Source: CAYFPS01 sp964345075 (GTDB lineage Bacteria; CAIWAD01). Taken from it: a DNA stretch of 5,549 nucleotides. Shown here piece by piece: positions 1-5,549 of this stretch; the first letter of the stretch is position 1; every line of letters starts with the position of its first letter. The stretch is taken from positions 1-5,549 of the forward strand of contig CAYFPS010000054.1 in assembly GCA_964345075.1 (NCBI GenBank), in the 5' to 3' direction. The notes beneath the pieces were generated by a model. It searched no databases. It saw only the letters and a program-made list of their open reading frames with translations, and was not told the DNA's origin. The translations under genes and the position numbers were made by a program.

Positions 1-100
1 GGTCTCGCAGCGTCTTGTGACCCTTCTTGAGGTCGTCACGCATTGCGGACGTCGGACGGATGTCCTTCAGGAACGTCTCGAAGTCAGTTTTCAGGATCAT
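1..100 (-). CDS. N-terminus of a probable CBASS CD-NTase (SMODS nucleotidyltransferase), truncated by window edge
   Basis: Only 33 codons are visible. They read MILKTDFETFLKDIRPTSAM, then RDDLKKGHKTLRD, open to the left edge. The pattern F-x-x-F-L-x-x-I-R-P-T followed by a basic helix with GHKTLR matches the N-terminal helix that precedes the nucleotidyltransferase core of many CD-NTases, particularly those of the type that accompanies Cap4 (clade D). In that family the GS...D-x-D catalytic motif follows within the next 30-50 residues, which here fall outside the window. The start overlaps the cap4 3' end by 17 bases in another frame and has a good ribosome binding site. The context next to a Cap4 effector strongly supports the call. 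The synthase would make the cyclic oligonucleotide that the SAVED domain senses. Confidence 0.72.
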   Translation of the reverse strand, partial: MILKTDFETFLKDIRPTSAMRDDLKKGHKTLRD

Positions 101-1655
101 CTTGGACCTCGTGGGCCTCTACATCGGGGCTCGTTGGACGCGGCAGCGCGAACGACAGTTGGTAGGAGCCATCGCGCTCGAATCCGAAGTCGAACTCGTA
201 CAGCGCCAACCTGCCGAGCGCTTCGCGTTGCTGTCCGATGAAGAACATCAACGCGTTGGGGCAGGCGAAGAACACGTGGGCCCGAGCCGCTCGGCTCGGA
301 CGAGCTTTGGCAACGACAGCAGGAAGTTGGCTTGCGAGACGGTACGCATGGTCCGGTCCCTCGATGCTCTGTGGCGATGGCCCCGCTTCCGGGCTGACGA
401 GGACGAGGCGACCGACTGCGGGGGCGCCCTCTGCTGCCAAGAACTCCTCGACGTCACGGCGCACGTCGTGCGTGACCGAGAGGCAGATGGCGATGTCTTC
501 GTGGTCTCCTTCGCGCTCGACGATCTCGGTGGCCCATGAATCGTCGCGTGCGGCGTCAACGGAGGGCTTCCAAACCTCCAGGCTGGGCTTCTGGATCGGT
601 GCGATGTCCACACCCGAGTTTCGGCTGAGCTCCCAGCCCGCGAGGAGCGCAAGAGAGCCGTGGCACTCCAGCGCAATGGCCGACGGCACGCCGCGAAGCC
701 GTGCGCGACGATCGGGGTCAGCCAAGAAATCCAGCACGCTCGACGCGGAGGAGCGCCAGGAACCGCCGGACGCCAGATGGCGACCCTCAAAGTTGTGCGA
801 GACGCAGACGAGCTCGTCCACCTCAGACTCGAGCCGCTCCGCGAATCGCACAAAGCTGCGGACCCCGATCTTGCGTGGCGTGGCCACCTCGGAAGGCGGG
901 GCAACCAAGAGGCCCTCCCGCCCACACAAATCTCGAAACGACTCCTCGTCGAAGGAGTTGGGCCCGTTCATGAGGAACTGCTGAACCAGGCTCTCATACG
1001 GGCAGGCAGCTCGGTCAGCACTCGGCGTTTGTAGTCCGGCCGACTCGAGGGTCGCGTAGACGTAGGCCTTGAAGTCCCGGCGCCCGAAGTGGTCGAGTTG
1101 GAATCGGAGGGTCTTTGCGAACGCCCTGAACGCCTCGTCGTCGAGCTCGAGGTGAGCCCGCCACTTCTCTCGAATCTTCCCGAGATCGCCGCGAGGCCCA
1201 TCGTCAAAGAACTTCCTCGGCAGCTCGCCATCGTACTCGCGGAGCAGCCGAGCCAGCTTGTCGTCGTCCTTCCAGCGCCAGTTCGACGCGAGGTGAAGTC
1301 GGAAGTGGTCGTGCTCGGAGGCGAGGTTGGAGTAGGCGGAGTGGAAGCGCTGAAGCAGAGAGGACTTCGCCTTGATGAAGGCCGGGTCGATGAGTGCGTC
1401 CGAGCTGTACGAGTCCCGGTTGTCGACGTGGTACTTCAGCTGGAAGTAGTCCGCGGTCACCGTCCAGCCGCCCGCGTTCACGCCTGGCTGGCGGTAGAAC
1501 ACCGCGACGTCGTCGACACCTGCAGCCTTGTCGTGCTCAAGCACGACGCGTTCAACCAGAGATTGAGGTCGGAGAAGGTCAGCCGCCTGCCTCCAGAAGA
1601 ACAGGCCCTGATACACGTCGCCTTCAGTCCGGGCGCCTACTTGACTCAGTGCCAT
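84..1655 (-). CDS. cap4: CBASS effector Cap4: DUF4297-type DNA endonuclease fused to SAVED receptor domain
   Basis: A complete 523-residue protein, slightly longer than typical Cap4 nucleases. The N-terminal domain (about 7-200) opens with GARTEGDVYQGLFFW and carries E40, the acidic pair D48-D49 in AGVDDVAVF, and Q72-L-K74 in DYFQLKY. This is the DUF4297/Cap4 restriction-endonuclease-like pattern. The C-terminal SAVED domain (about 255-505) shows IALECHGSLALLAGWEL, a conserved Trp segment, and near the end AHVFFACPNALMFFIGQ, LALYEFDF and SYQLSFALP. In known Cap4 proteins the SAVED domain binds a cyclic trinucleotide from a partner CD-NTase. The protein then oligomerises and degrades double-stranded DNA indiscriminately, aborting infection. 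The ATG at 1655 lies one base after the ATPase TGA, and the domain begins right after it, so no other start is needed. No frameshift or missing key residue is seen. The family call is strong, and ligand identity is inferred. Confidence 0.9.
   Translation of the reverse strand: MALSQVGARTEGDVYQGLFFWRQAADLLRPQSLVERVVLEHDKAAGVDDVAVFYRQPGVNAGGWTVTADYFQLKYHVDNRDSYSSDALIDPAFIKAKSSLLQRFHSAYSNLASEHDHFRLHLASNWRWKDDDKLARLLREYDGELPRKFFDDGPRGDLGKIREKWRAHLELDDEAFRAFAKTLRFQLDHFGRRDFKAYVYATLESAGLQTPSADRAACPYESLVQQFLMNGPNSFDEESFRDLCGREGLLVAPPSEVATPRKIGVRSFVRFAERLESEVDELVCVSHNFEGRHLASGGSWRSSASSVLDFLADPDRRARLRGVPSAIALECHGSLALLAGWELSRNSGVDIAPIQKPSLEVWKPSVDAARDDSWATEIVEREGDHEDIAICLSVTHDVRRDVEEFLAAEGAPAVGRLVLVSPEAGPSPQSIEGPDHAYRLASQLPAVVAKARPSRAARAHVFFACPNALMFFIGQQREALGRLALYEFDFGFERDGSYQLSFALPRPTSPDVEAHEVQDDPEN
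106..110 (-). promoter_or_regulatory. Ribosome binding site for the CD-NTase gene, inside cap4
   Basis: GAGGT on the minus strand lies five bases before the ATG at 98-100, a good Shine-Dalgarno core and spacing. It sits within the last codons of cap4. It supports this ATG as the start of the downstream gene in preference to the internal ATG at 41-43. Confidence 0.65.
141..893 (-). other. SAVED cyclic-oligonucleotide-binding domain of Cap4
   Basis: Approximate extent of residues 255-505 of Cap4. SAVED is a fusion of two CARF-like halves. The first half here runs through ECHGSLALLAGWEL and the second through AICLSVTHDV, GRLVLVSPE and AHVFFACPN to the closing YEF...SYQLSFALP strands. The His, Gly and Tyr-Glu positions agree with SAVED proteins I know. 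Boundaries are approximate. Confidence 0.85.
1434..1538 (-). other. Cap4 nuclease active-site region
   Basis: Residues 40-74 of Cap4 contain E40, D48/D49 and the Gln-x-Lys motif QLK at 72-74 on a short strand. In DUF4297-type nucleases this acid...QxK set coordinates the metal and the scissile phosphate. All expected residues are present, so the nuclease is probably active. Confidence 0.75.
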
Positions 1656-1656
1656 C

Positions 1657-4600
1657 TCAGTCCCCCACCGCCGTCTTCGTCGCGCCGCCGTGCTGGGTCA
1701 CCCGCGGCCGGCACTTCACCTTGATGGCGCCCTTGCAGAAGGCCTCGTCGGTGGCCTTGCTCGACCAGAGGTACGCCTCGCCCGGGCGCAGGTGCGCCAT
1801 CTTCTCGGGGGTCAGGCCGCCCAGGGCGGCGTTCGCCTTCTGGATGTGTTTGAGCCAGGCGGGCGAGTTGAACTTGTGAAGGATGATCTGGCTCGAGAGC
1901 TCGATCAGGGACACGGGCACGGACGGCGGGTCCTGGCTCGCGACCATGATGCTCGTGCCCTTGTGGCGCATCTCGCGAACGACCTCGACGAGGCCGGCGA
2001 CCAGGTCGGGGCTCTCGATGTACTTGTGCGCCTCGTCGAACACGACGAGCTTGTTGAACGCCTTCCCCTCATGCTTCGCGTCGGCGAAGAGCTGGAGGAG
2101 CACGACGAAGAGCCCGAGGGCCTGGTCCTTCTCGATGAACTCGTCGCGGACGTCGACGATGATGAGTCGCCCCGGGTGGATGAAGTCGCCGAGCCGTGTC
2201 TCGTCGTCGATGAAGTCGCCGGCGAACTCGAGGCGCTCGTGGGCCAGTGCCTTGATGTGGTCCGGCATTGGGGAGTCGTCCACGCCCTGGCGCACCCCGG
2301 CCAGGGTGAGGTTGTCCCGAAGCCGCTTCATGATCCGGTTGAGCTGGCGGATGTAGGTGGCCTGGTTGCCCACGGCGCCCATCAAGAAGCGCCAGTGGCT
2401 GGCCTGCAGCTCGCTCGCGGCGAACTTGAGCGGCCGGACCTCGATGCCCGGGTACTCCTCACGTCGCTCGTCGAGCTTGTCCGCCGGGACGAGCAACAAC
2501 ACGTCGGAGAGCGCCTGGGGCTCCGCGCCGTAACGCTCGCGGAGCGCAGCCAGCTGGCCCTCGTCGGAGTTCGGCGAGACCATCGACGTGAACTCCGGCT
2601 TGTAGTCCATCGTCGGGCTGTAGTGGAAGATCACCGTGGCCAGCGGCTGCGGCAGCTTGTTGATGTTGGGGATGGGCAGCGAGGCCATCTCCGCCACCGT
2701 GCCGAGCGTGTACGACTTGCCGCCGCCCTGGACGCCGAAGAGGCTGATGGTGTGCGTGTGGTTGAGGTCGATGGCGACCTTGCGACCGGAGAGCTCACCG
2801 AGAACGCCGTACTGCGGCGACTCACCGGAGACCCCGATGAGCACGTCGTAGTGCGGATCACCCGATGCTGCGGTGGCAGCAGGCTTCGGTGCGGGCTCGC
2901 TGTCGGCCTGTGAGGGCGCGACAGGCGGCGACGTGGCCTCGGCGGGCTCCGGCTGGGGCTCGGGCTGCTTCGGCGGCTCAGGGGCCGGCTGTGGGGCAAG
3001 CGGGGCCTCGTCCGGTTCGGGGGCCGGTTCGACCGCCGTCGGCGCCTTGGGGGCGGGCTTTGCTTCAGGCTCTGGAACCGCGGGGCCAGCTTCGGGCTCA
3101 GCGGGTTCGCGATCGTGGACGTCCTCCTCGCCGAGGGTCCGCCGCGCGCGCAGGTCCTCCCAGGACACAGAGCGGTCGCGCGGACGACCGAGGAATGCTG
3201 CTTCGTCGAGGGTCGGGACCGACGGCGCCTTCTCGCGCCGGCGGGTGAGCTCGGCGATGCTGCGGGCCGCCGCGGGCTCTTCGCCCTCGAGGACCTCTTC
3301 GAGCTCGGCCTCGCTCAGCGTCAGCTCCGGAGCCGCCGCCTCCACGAGCTGCTGGATGAGATCGACACCGATGCGGTGGTACTCGATTCCGTTCTCGCGT
3401 TCGGCCGGCTCGGTGCCGGGCTTGTCGAAGTCGAAGATGATGGCGGCACGGGTGAAGTCGAGCCGGTAGCCGTCCTCGAGGGTGCGCAGCAGGAAGCGCG
3501 CTTCCTCGCTGGCCAGCTCGGTCATCGCCCCGTAGCGGGTCGCGCGGTCCATGTAGAACTCGAGCAGCGTGACGAGCTCGCGGGTCTTGACCAGCCGATC
3601 GGGACGGTCGATGGGCGAGCGCTTCGGGTCGAAGTGGTAGCTGAGGACCTCTTCGCTCTGCGCGATCTGCTCGGCGATGCTGTCCTTGAGGGCGTTGAAC
3701 GCCCCCAGGTCACCGACCTGGTTGTAGCACTTCACCTCGACCAGACGGCACGTGATGGTCCGGGCCTTGGCGTCGAGGTCGAAGAGCGCGAGGTCGGTGC
3801 GCTTGAAGCTGACCTCGTCGCCCAGCTCGTCGGCGCTCTTCTTCAGCACGCGGTAGAGCTCGAGGTGGGCGTCGAGCGGCACCACCACCTGGTTTGTGAA
3901 GACGCCCTGGTGCTCGAGGTACATGCGCGAGAGCGCGAGACCGAGGGCCTCGGCGCGCTGCGTCGGCGACGAGATGAGCTTGAGCGCCAGCCGGCCCGAC
4001 AGCGAGCGCAGTTGGTCGAGGATCGCGATGGAGTGACGTCCCTCGGCCTTGAGCCGGTACTGCTCGAGGACTGGCCGAAGCATCGCCTCGAGCTCCGCGA
4101 CAGATCGCGAGGTGATGGTCAGGCGATGGCCGAGCGAGCCGGCGATGTCCGGCGAGTGGTCGATGAGGTAGTCGGGCCGACCCTTGAGACCACCATGGTC
4201 GAAGAACTCGATGCCCATGTTGCGGTCGAGGGTGAAGACCCAGTCGCTCACCTCGTGGACCTGGTGCAGGATCGCGCGGTCCTCGGTGTCGAGGGCCAGC
4301 TTGATCACCGGCCGCATGTTGAGGCCGGTCTCCCCGGTGGAAACCGTGGCGGTCGCGCTGGAGAGCAGCGAGGGCAACACCGAGAGCAGATCGGTCAGCT
4401 CTTCTGCGCCGTCGAGAGGCAGCGCGAAGCCGTGCCGCGGCTGGCGCGACCAGGCGACGGTTGCGTCGTCCTCCCGGTAGTCGACCTGGAAATCCTGCAC
4501 GAGGCCATGAATCGACGCTGCCGACTCCTTGAGCGAGGCTCGGGCCGCGCCCACCTCCTCGGCGGGGAAGAGGTCGAAGAGCATCGATAGATGCGCGGCG

Positions 4601-5549
4601 TGCTGCTCGGGCGCTCGACGGAACTCCGACGTGGGTCGGACGGCCAGCGCGAGCTTCGGACGAAGATGGCTTTCGGTCGGGGTCGTGAACGCGTCGGCTT
4701 CGCGCGCGTTCACGCCCGTCGTCGGCGACAGGAGGTCGGCGAGGGCCTCACCCACGCCCGGGGCATCAGCATCGGGAACGAAGAGCCGAATGTCGTAGCG
4801 GATACCTGCGAAGGCGCGCTCCTTCTGGAGCTGCAACAACGTGTCGGCGAGGACAGCGGCACGTCCGGCATTGAACGCGTTGATGACGATCGACCGGACG
4901 TAGGGGTGCTGGACGAGGTATCGCTGGATGCGCGACGCCAGGTACGCCCCGTCGATGGTCGATCCACCGATGGCCGGCTCCGGAAGCCCGAGCGCCGTGC
5001 AGACGTCGCCGACCAGGCTGCGCGGGTCTTCCTCGTGCGACGGTGCGTAGAGGGTCCAGAACGGGTGCAGGTTGTCGACCGCCGTCAGCAGCCGTCCGCT
5101 TGTGGTGGGTAGCACTGGCGGGAAGCTCACCGGCGCGAGGAAGCGCAGGAGCGCATCCCGAGTCGGAACGGCGAACTCCTTCGGGGCGGTCTTGGCGGCG
5201 CTGAGCCACTGCTCCGCGAGCTCGGCCCATGCAGCGAGCCAGAGCGCGCGTAGTGGATGCGTTGGTGCGACGAGGGCTGCCTCTCGGCGACGTCCGCGGT
5301 GATCCCGAATGGCCAGCGTCACGGTGTCGACGGCCAGCACCTTGCGCAGGTCGGACAACGCCCGCTTTCCGGCTTCCCCGCCGGCCTCGGCCTGGTGGAG
5401 CAGCGCTTGAACCAGGTCCTGGTAGGCCGTGGCGTAGGCGACGATGAGCGGTCGCAACGAGCGAAGGTCCGCTCCCTGGGTGACCAGCTCCTTTGTGCCG
5501 GCGCGGATGGCCTCGAAGTAGGCCGCGCGGGCGGCCAGAAAGCGCGCTG
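1657..5549 (-). CDS. Large HerA/FtsK-type ATPase with internal PD-(D/E)xK nuclease-like domain (5' end outside window)
   Basis: A probable defence-system DNA motor or nuclease. The frame is open from the right edge to a TGA at 1657-1659, giving 1296 full codons. A TTG at 5457 could serve as a start, but plausible coding sequence (ARFLAARAAYFEAIRAG) continues upstream of it, so the gene is most likely truncated by the window. Numbering from the first complete codon: residues 1 to about 500 are unrecognised, with PTHPLRALW at 95-103. A nuclease-like core follows, with VVVPLDAH at 554-561, D585 and E604-V-K606. A Pro/Glu/Ala linker occupies about 813-896. The C-terminal ATPase has Walker A GVQGGGKS (938-945), Walker B with DEAH (1171-1174) and a SQDPP sensor-like motif (about 1204-1208). 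The layout recalls large HerA-type defence ATPases such as DptH of phosphorothioation-dependent restriction, or the ATPase of methylation-associated defence systems. I cannot assign it to either by reading. No signal peptide or membrane segment is seen, so it is probably cytoplasmic. It is followed after one base by cap4. Confidence 0.9.
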   Translation of the reverse strand, partial: ARFLAARAAYFEAIRAGTKELVTQGADLRSLRPLIVAYATAYQDLVQALLHQAEAGGEAGKRALSDLRKVLAVDTVTLAIRDHRGRRREAALVAPTHPLRALWLAAWAELAEQWLSAAKTAPKEFAVPTRDALLRFLAPVSFPPVLPTTSGRLLTAVDNLHPFWTLYAPSHEEDPRSLVGDVCTALGLPEPAIGGSTIDGAYLASRIQRYLVQHPYVRSIVINAFNAGRAAVLADTLLQLQKERAFAGIRYDIRLFVPDADAPGVGEALADLLSPTTGVNAREADAFTTPTESHLRPKLALAVRPTSEFRRAPEQHAAHLSMLFDLFPAEEVGAARASLKESAASIHGLVQDFQVDYREDDATVAWSRQPRHGFALPLDGAEELTDLLSVLPSLLSSATATVSTGETGLNMRPVIKLALDTEDRAILHQVHEVSDWVFTLDRNMGIEFFDHGGLKGRPDYLIDHSPDIAGSLGHRLTITSRSVAELEAMLRPVLEQYRLKAEGRHSIAILDQLRSLSGRLALKLISSPTQRAEALGLALSRMYLEHQGVFTNQVVVPLDAHLELYRVLKKSADELGDEVSFKRTDLALFDLDAKARTITCRLVEVKCYNQVGDLGAFNALKDSIAEQIAQSEEVLSYHFDPKRSPIDRPDRLVKTRELVTLLEFYMDRATRYGAMTELASEEARFLLRTLEDGYRLDFTRAAIIFDFDKPGTEPAERENGIEYHRIGVDLIQQLVEAAAPELTLSEAELEEVLEGEEPAAARSIAELTRRREKAPSVPTLDEAAFLGRPRDRSVSWEDLRARRTLGEEDVHDREPAEPEAGPAVPEPEAKPAPKAPTAVEPAPEPDEAPLAPQPAPEPPKQPEPQPEPAEATSPPVAPSQADSEPAPKPAATAASGDPHYDVLIGVSGESPQYGVLGELSGRKVAIDLNHTHTISLFGVQGGGKSYTLGTVAEMASLPIPNINKLPQPLATVIFHYSPTMDYKPEFTSMVSPNSDEGQLAALRERYGAEPQALSDVLLLVPADKLDERREEYPGIEVRPLKFAASELQASHWRFLMGAVGNQATYIRQLNRIMKRLRDNLTLAGVRQGVDDSPMPDHIKALAHERLEFAGDFIDDETRLGDFIHPGRLIIVDVRDEFIEKDQALGLFVVLLQLFADAKHEGKAFNKLVVFDEAHKYIESPDLVAGLVEVVREMRHKGTSIMVASQDPPSVPVSLIELSSQIILHKFNSPAWLKHIQKANAALGGLTPEKMAHLRPGEAYLWSSKATDEAFCKGAIKVKCRPRVTQHGGATKTAVGD
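1661..1669 (-). promoter_or_regulatory. Probable ribosome binding site of cap4, inside the end of the ATPase gene
   Basis: The minus strand reads GGTGGGGGA, then CTGAG, then ATG. This purine-rich Shine-Dalgarno-like run is five bases from the start and lies within the last codons of the ATPase gene. With the stop and start separated by one base, cap4 translation is likely coupled to that of the ATPase by re-initiation. Confidence 0.5.
2026..2049 (-). other. Walker B with DEAH box of the ATPase domain
   Basis: The codons encode KLVVFDEAH without the first residue: a hydrophobic strand followed by Asp-Glu, the magnesium-binding and catalytic acid pair of P-loop ATPases. About 30 residues later comes IMVASQDPPSVP, which fits the Ser/Thr-Gln sensor strand of HerA/VirD4-type motors. 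With the intact P-loop this argues for an active ATPase and against a decayed gene. Confidence 0.88.
2713..2736 (-). other. Walker A (P-loop) of the HerA-type ATPase domain
   Basis: The codons read GVQGGGKS, a match to GxxxxGK[ST]. They follow a beta-strand HTISLF and precede YTLGTV. The preceding segment, YGVLGELSGRKVAIDLNH, resembles the strand-turn-strand lead-in of HerA/DUF87 ATPases, where the bound element is introduced just before the P-loop. The intact lysine and serine imply ATP binding. Confidence 0.93.
2860..3111 (-). repeat. Pro/Glu/Ala-rich low-complexity linker coding region
   Basis: About 84 residues composed almost wholly of Pro, Ala and Glu with some Lys, Asp and Ser, in irregular PEP, PAPEP and PEPQPEP units. 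The stretch is flanked by a charged, helix-like segment on the N-terminal side and by the start of the HerA ATPase domain on the C-terminal side. It is in frame with both. It looks like an extended flexible tether between the nuclease-like half and the motor. The degenerate internal repeats make it a likely site of length variation. Confidence 0.85.
3718..3807 (-). other. PD-(D/E)xK nuclease-like motif inside the large ATPase protein
   Basis: The stretch reads FKRTDLALFD, then about ten residues, then RLVEVKCYNQ. This gives an Asp, a spacer of about 18 residues, and Glu-x-Lys on a hydrophobic strand, the classical arrangement of PD-(D/E)xK nuclease active sites (D585, E604, K606 from the first codon in the window). 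Glutamates in the preceding helix region (around AEALGLAL and MYLEHQG) could supply the further acid often present. Fold membership is inferred from the motif and predicted strands alone. A non-catalytic structural domain is possible. Confidence 0.6.

Noticed and set aside
84..1655. Cap4 read as an ordinary type II restriction endonuclease or a CRISPR CARF effector
   Set aside because: The C-terminal half matches SAVED rather than a DNA-recognition domain. No methyltransferase, cas gene or CRISPR repeat is present in the window, and the neighbour looks like a CD-NTase.
1650..1665. Possible promoter or terminator at the ATPase/cap4 junction
   Set aside because: Only one base separates the stop from the next start. 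I see no -10/-35 pair, hairpin or T-tract. The junction fits translational coupling within one transcript.
1690..2913. Long plus-strand open frame of 407 codons opposite the ATPase domain
   Set aside because: It lies across the Walker A and B coding sequence of the real gene. Its composition is the same antisense shadow pattern and no domain is visible.
3115..4590. Long plus-strand open frame of 491 codons opposite the ATPase gene
   Set aside because: Its translation is Leu/Val/Asp/Glu/Arg-rich low-complexity sequence typical of the antisense of a GC-rich gene. It has no recognisable motif, and the minus-strand frame covers it with clear domain motifs.
4684..4714. Perfect 10-base inverted repeat (arms 4684-4693 and 4705-4714, 11-base loop)
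   Set aside because: It lies deep inside the ATPase coding frame, has no T-run after it and encodes an ordinary segment (VNAREADAFT). A chance hairpin in GC-rich coding DNA is the simplest explanation, so no terminator or operator is called.

Overview
The window is compact, very GC-rich bacterial DNA. By eye roughly two thirds of bases are G or C, with strong G/C preference at third codon positions. Every supportable gene lies on the minus strand and reads from the right edge to the left edge. There is essentially no intergenic DNA, so this looks like the inside of one operon. The base composition suits a high-GC lineage such as Myxococcota, Actinomycetota or a high-GC proteobacterium, but nothing seen fixes the taxon.

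In order of transcription there are three genes. (1) A very large protein, open at the right edge and ending at 1657, has at least 1296 residues. It combines a long unrecognised N-terminal region, a PD-(D/E)xK nuclease-like core, a long Pro/Glu/Ala-rich linker and a C-terminal HerA/FtsK-type P-loop ATPase. (2) A complete 523-residue protein (1655 to 84) starts one base after the ATPase stop. I read it as Cap4, a CBASS effector with an N-terminal DUF4297-type DNA endonuclease domain and a C-terminal SAVED cyclic-oligonucleotide receptor domain. (3) The first 33 codons of a gene start at position 100, overlap the cap4 end by 17 bases and run off the left edge. They resemble the N-terminus of a CBASS cyclic-oligonucleotide synthase (CD-NTase).

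Genes 2 and 3 form the minimal sensor/effector pair of an anti-phage CBASS system. On infection the CD-NTase would make a cyclic oligonucleotide, probably a trinucleotide as in characterised Cap4 systems, and the SAVED domain would bind it and switch on DNA degradation. The unusual part is the upstream ATPase-nuclease. It is tightly coupled to cap4 but is not one of the standard CBASS ancillary proteins (Cap2/Cap3, HORMA/TRIP13, or the type IV nucleobase-modification set). It is either an undescribed accessory of this CBASS, or the last gene of a different defence system (DptH-like or a similar HerA-ATPase system) joined head to tail with a CBASS module. The sequence beyond both edges would decide which.
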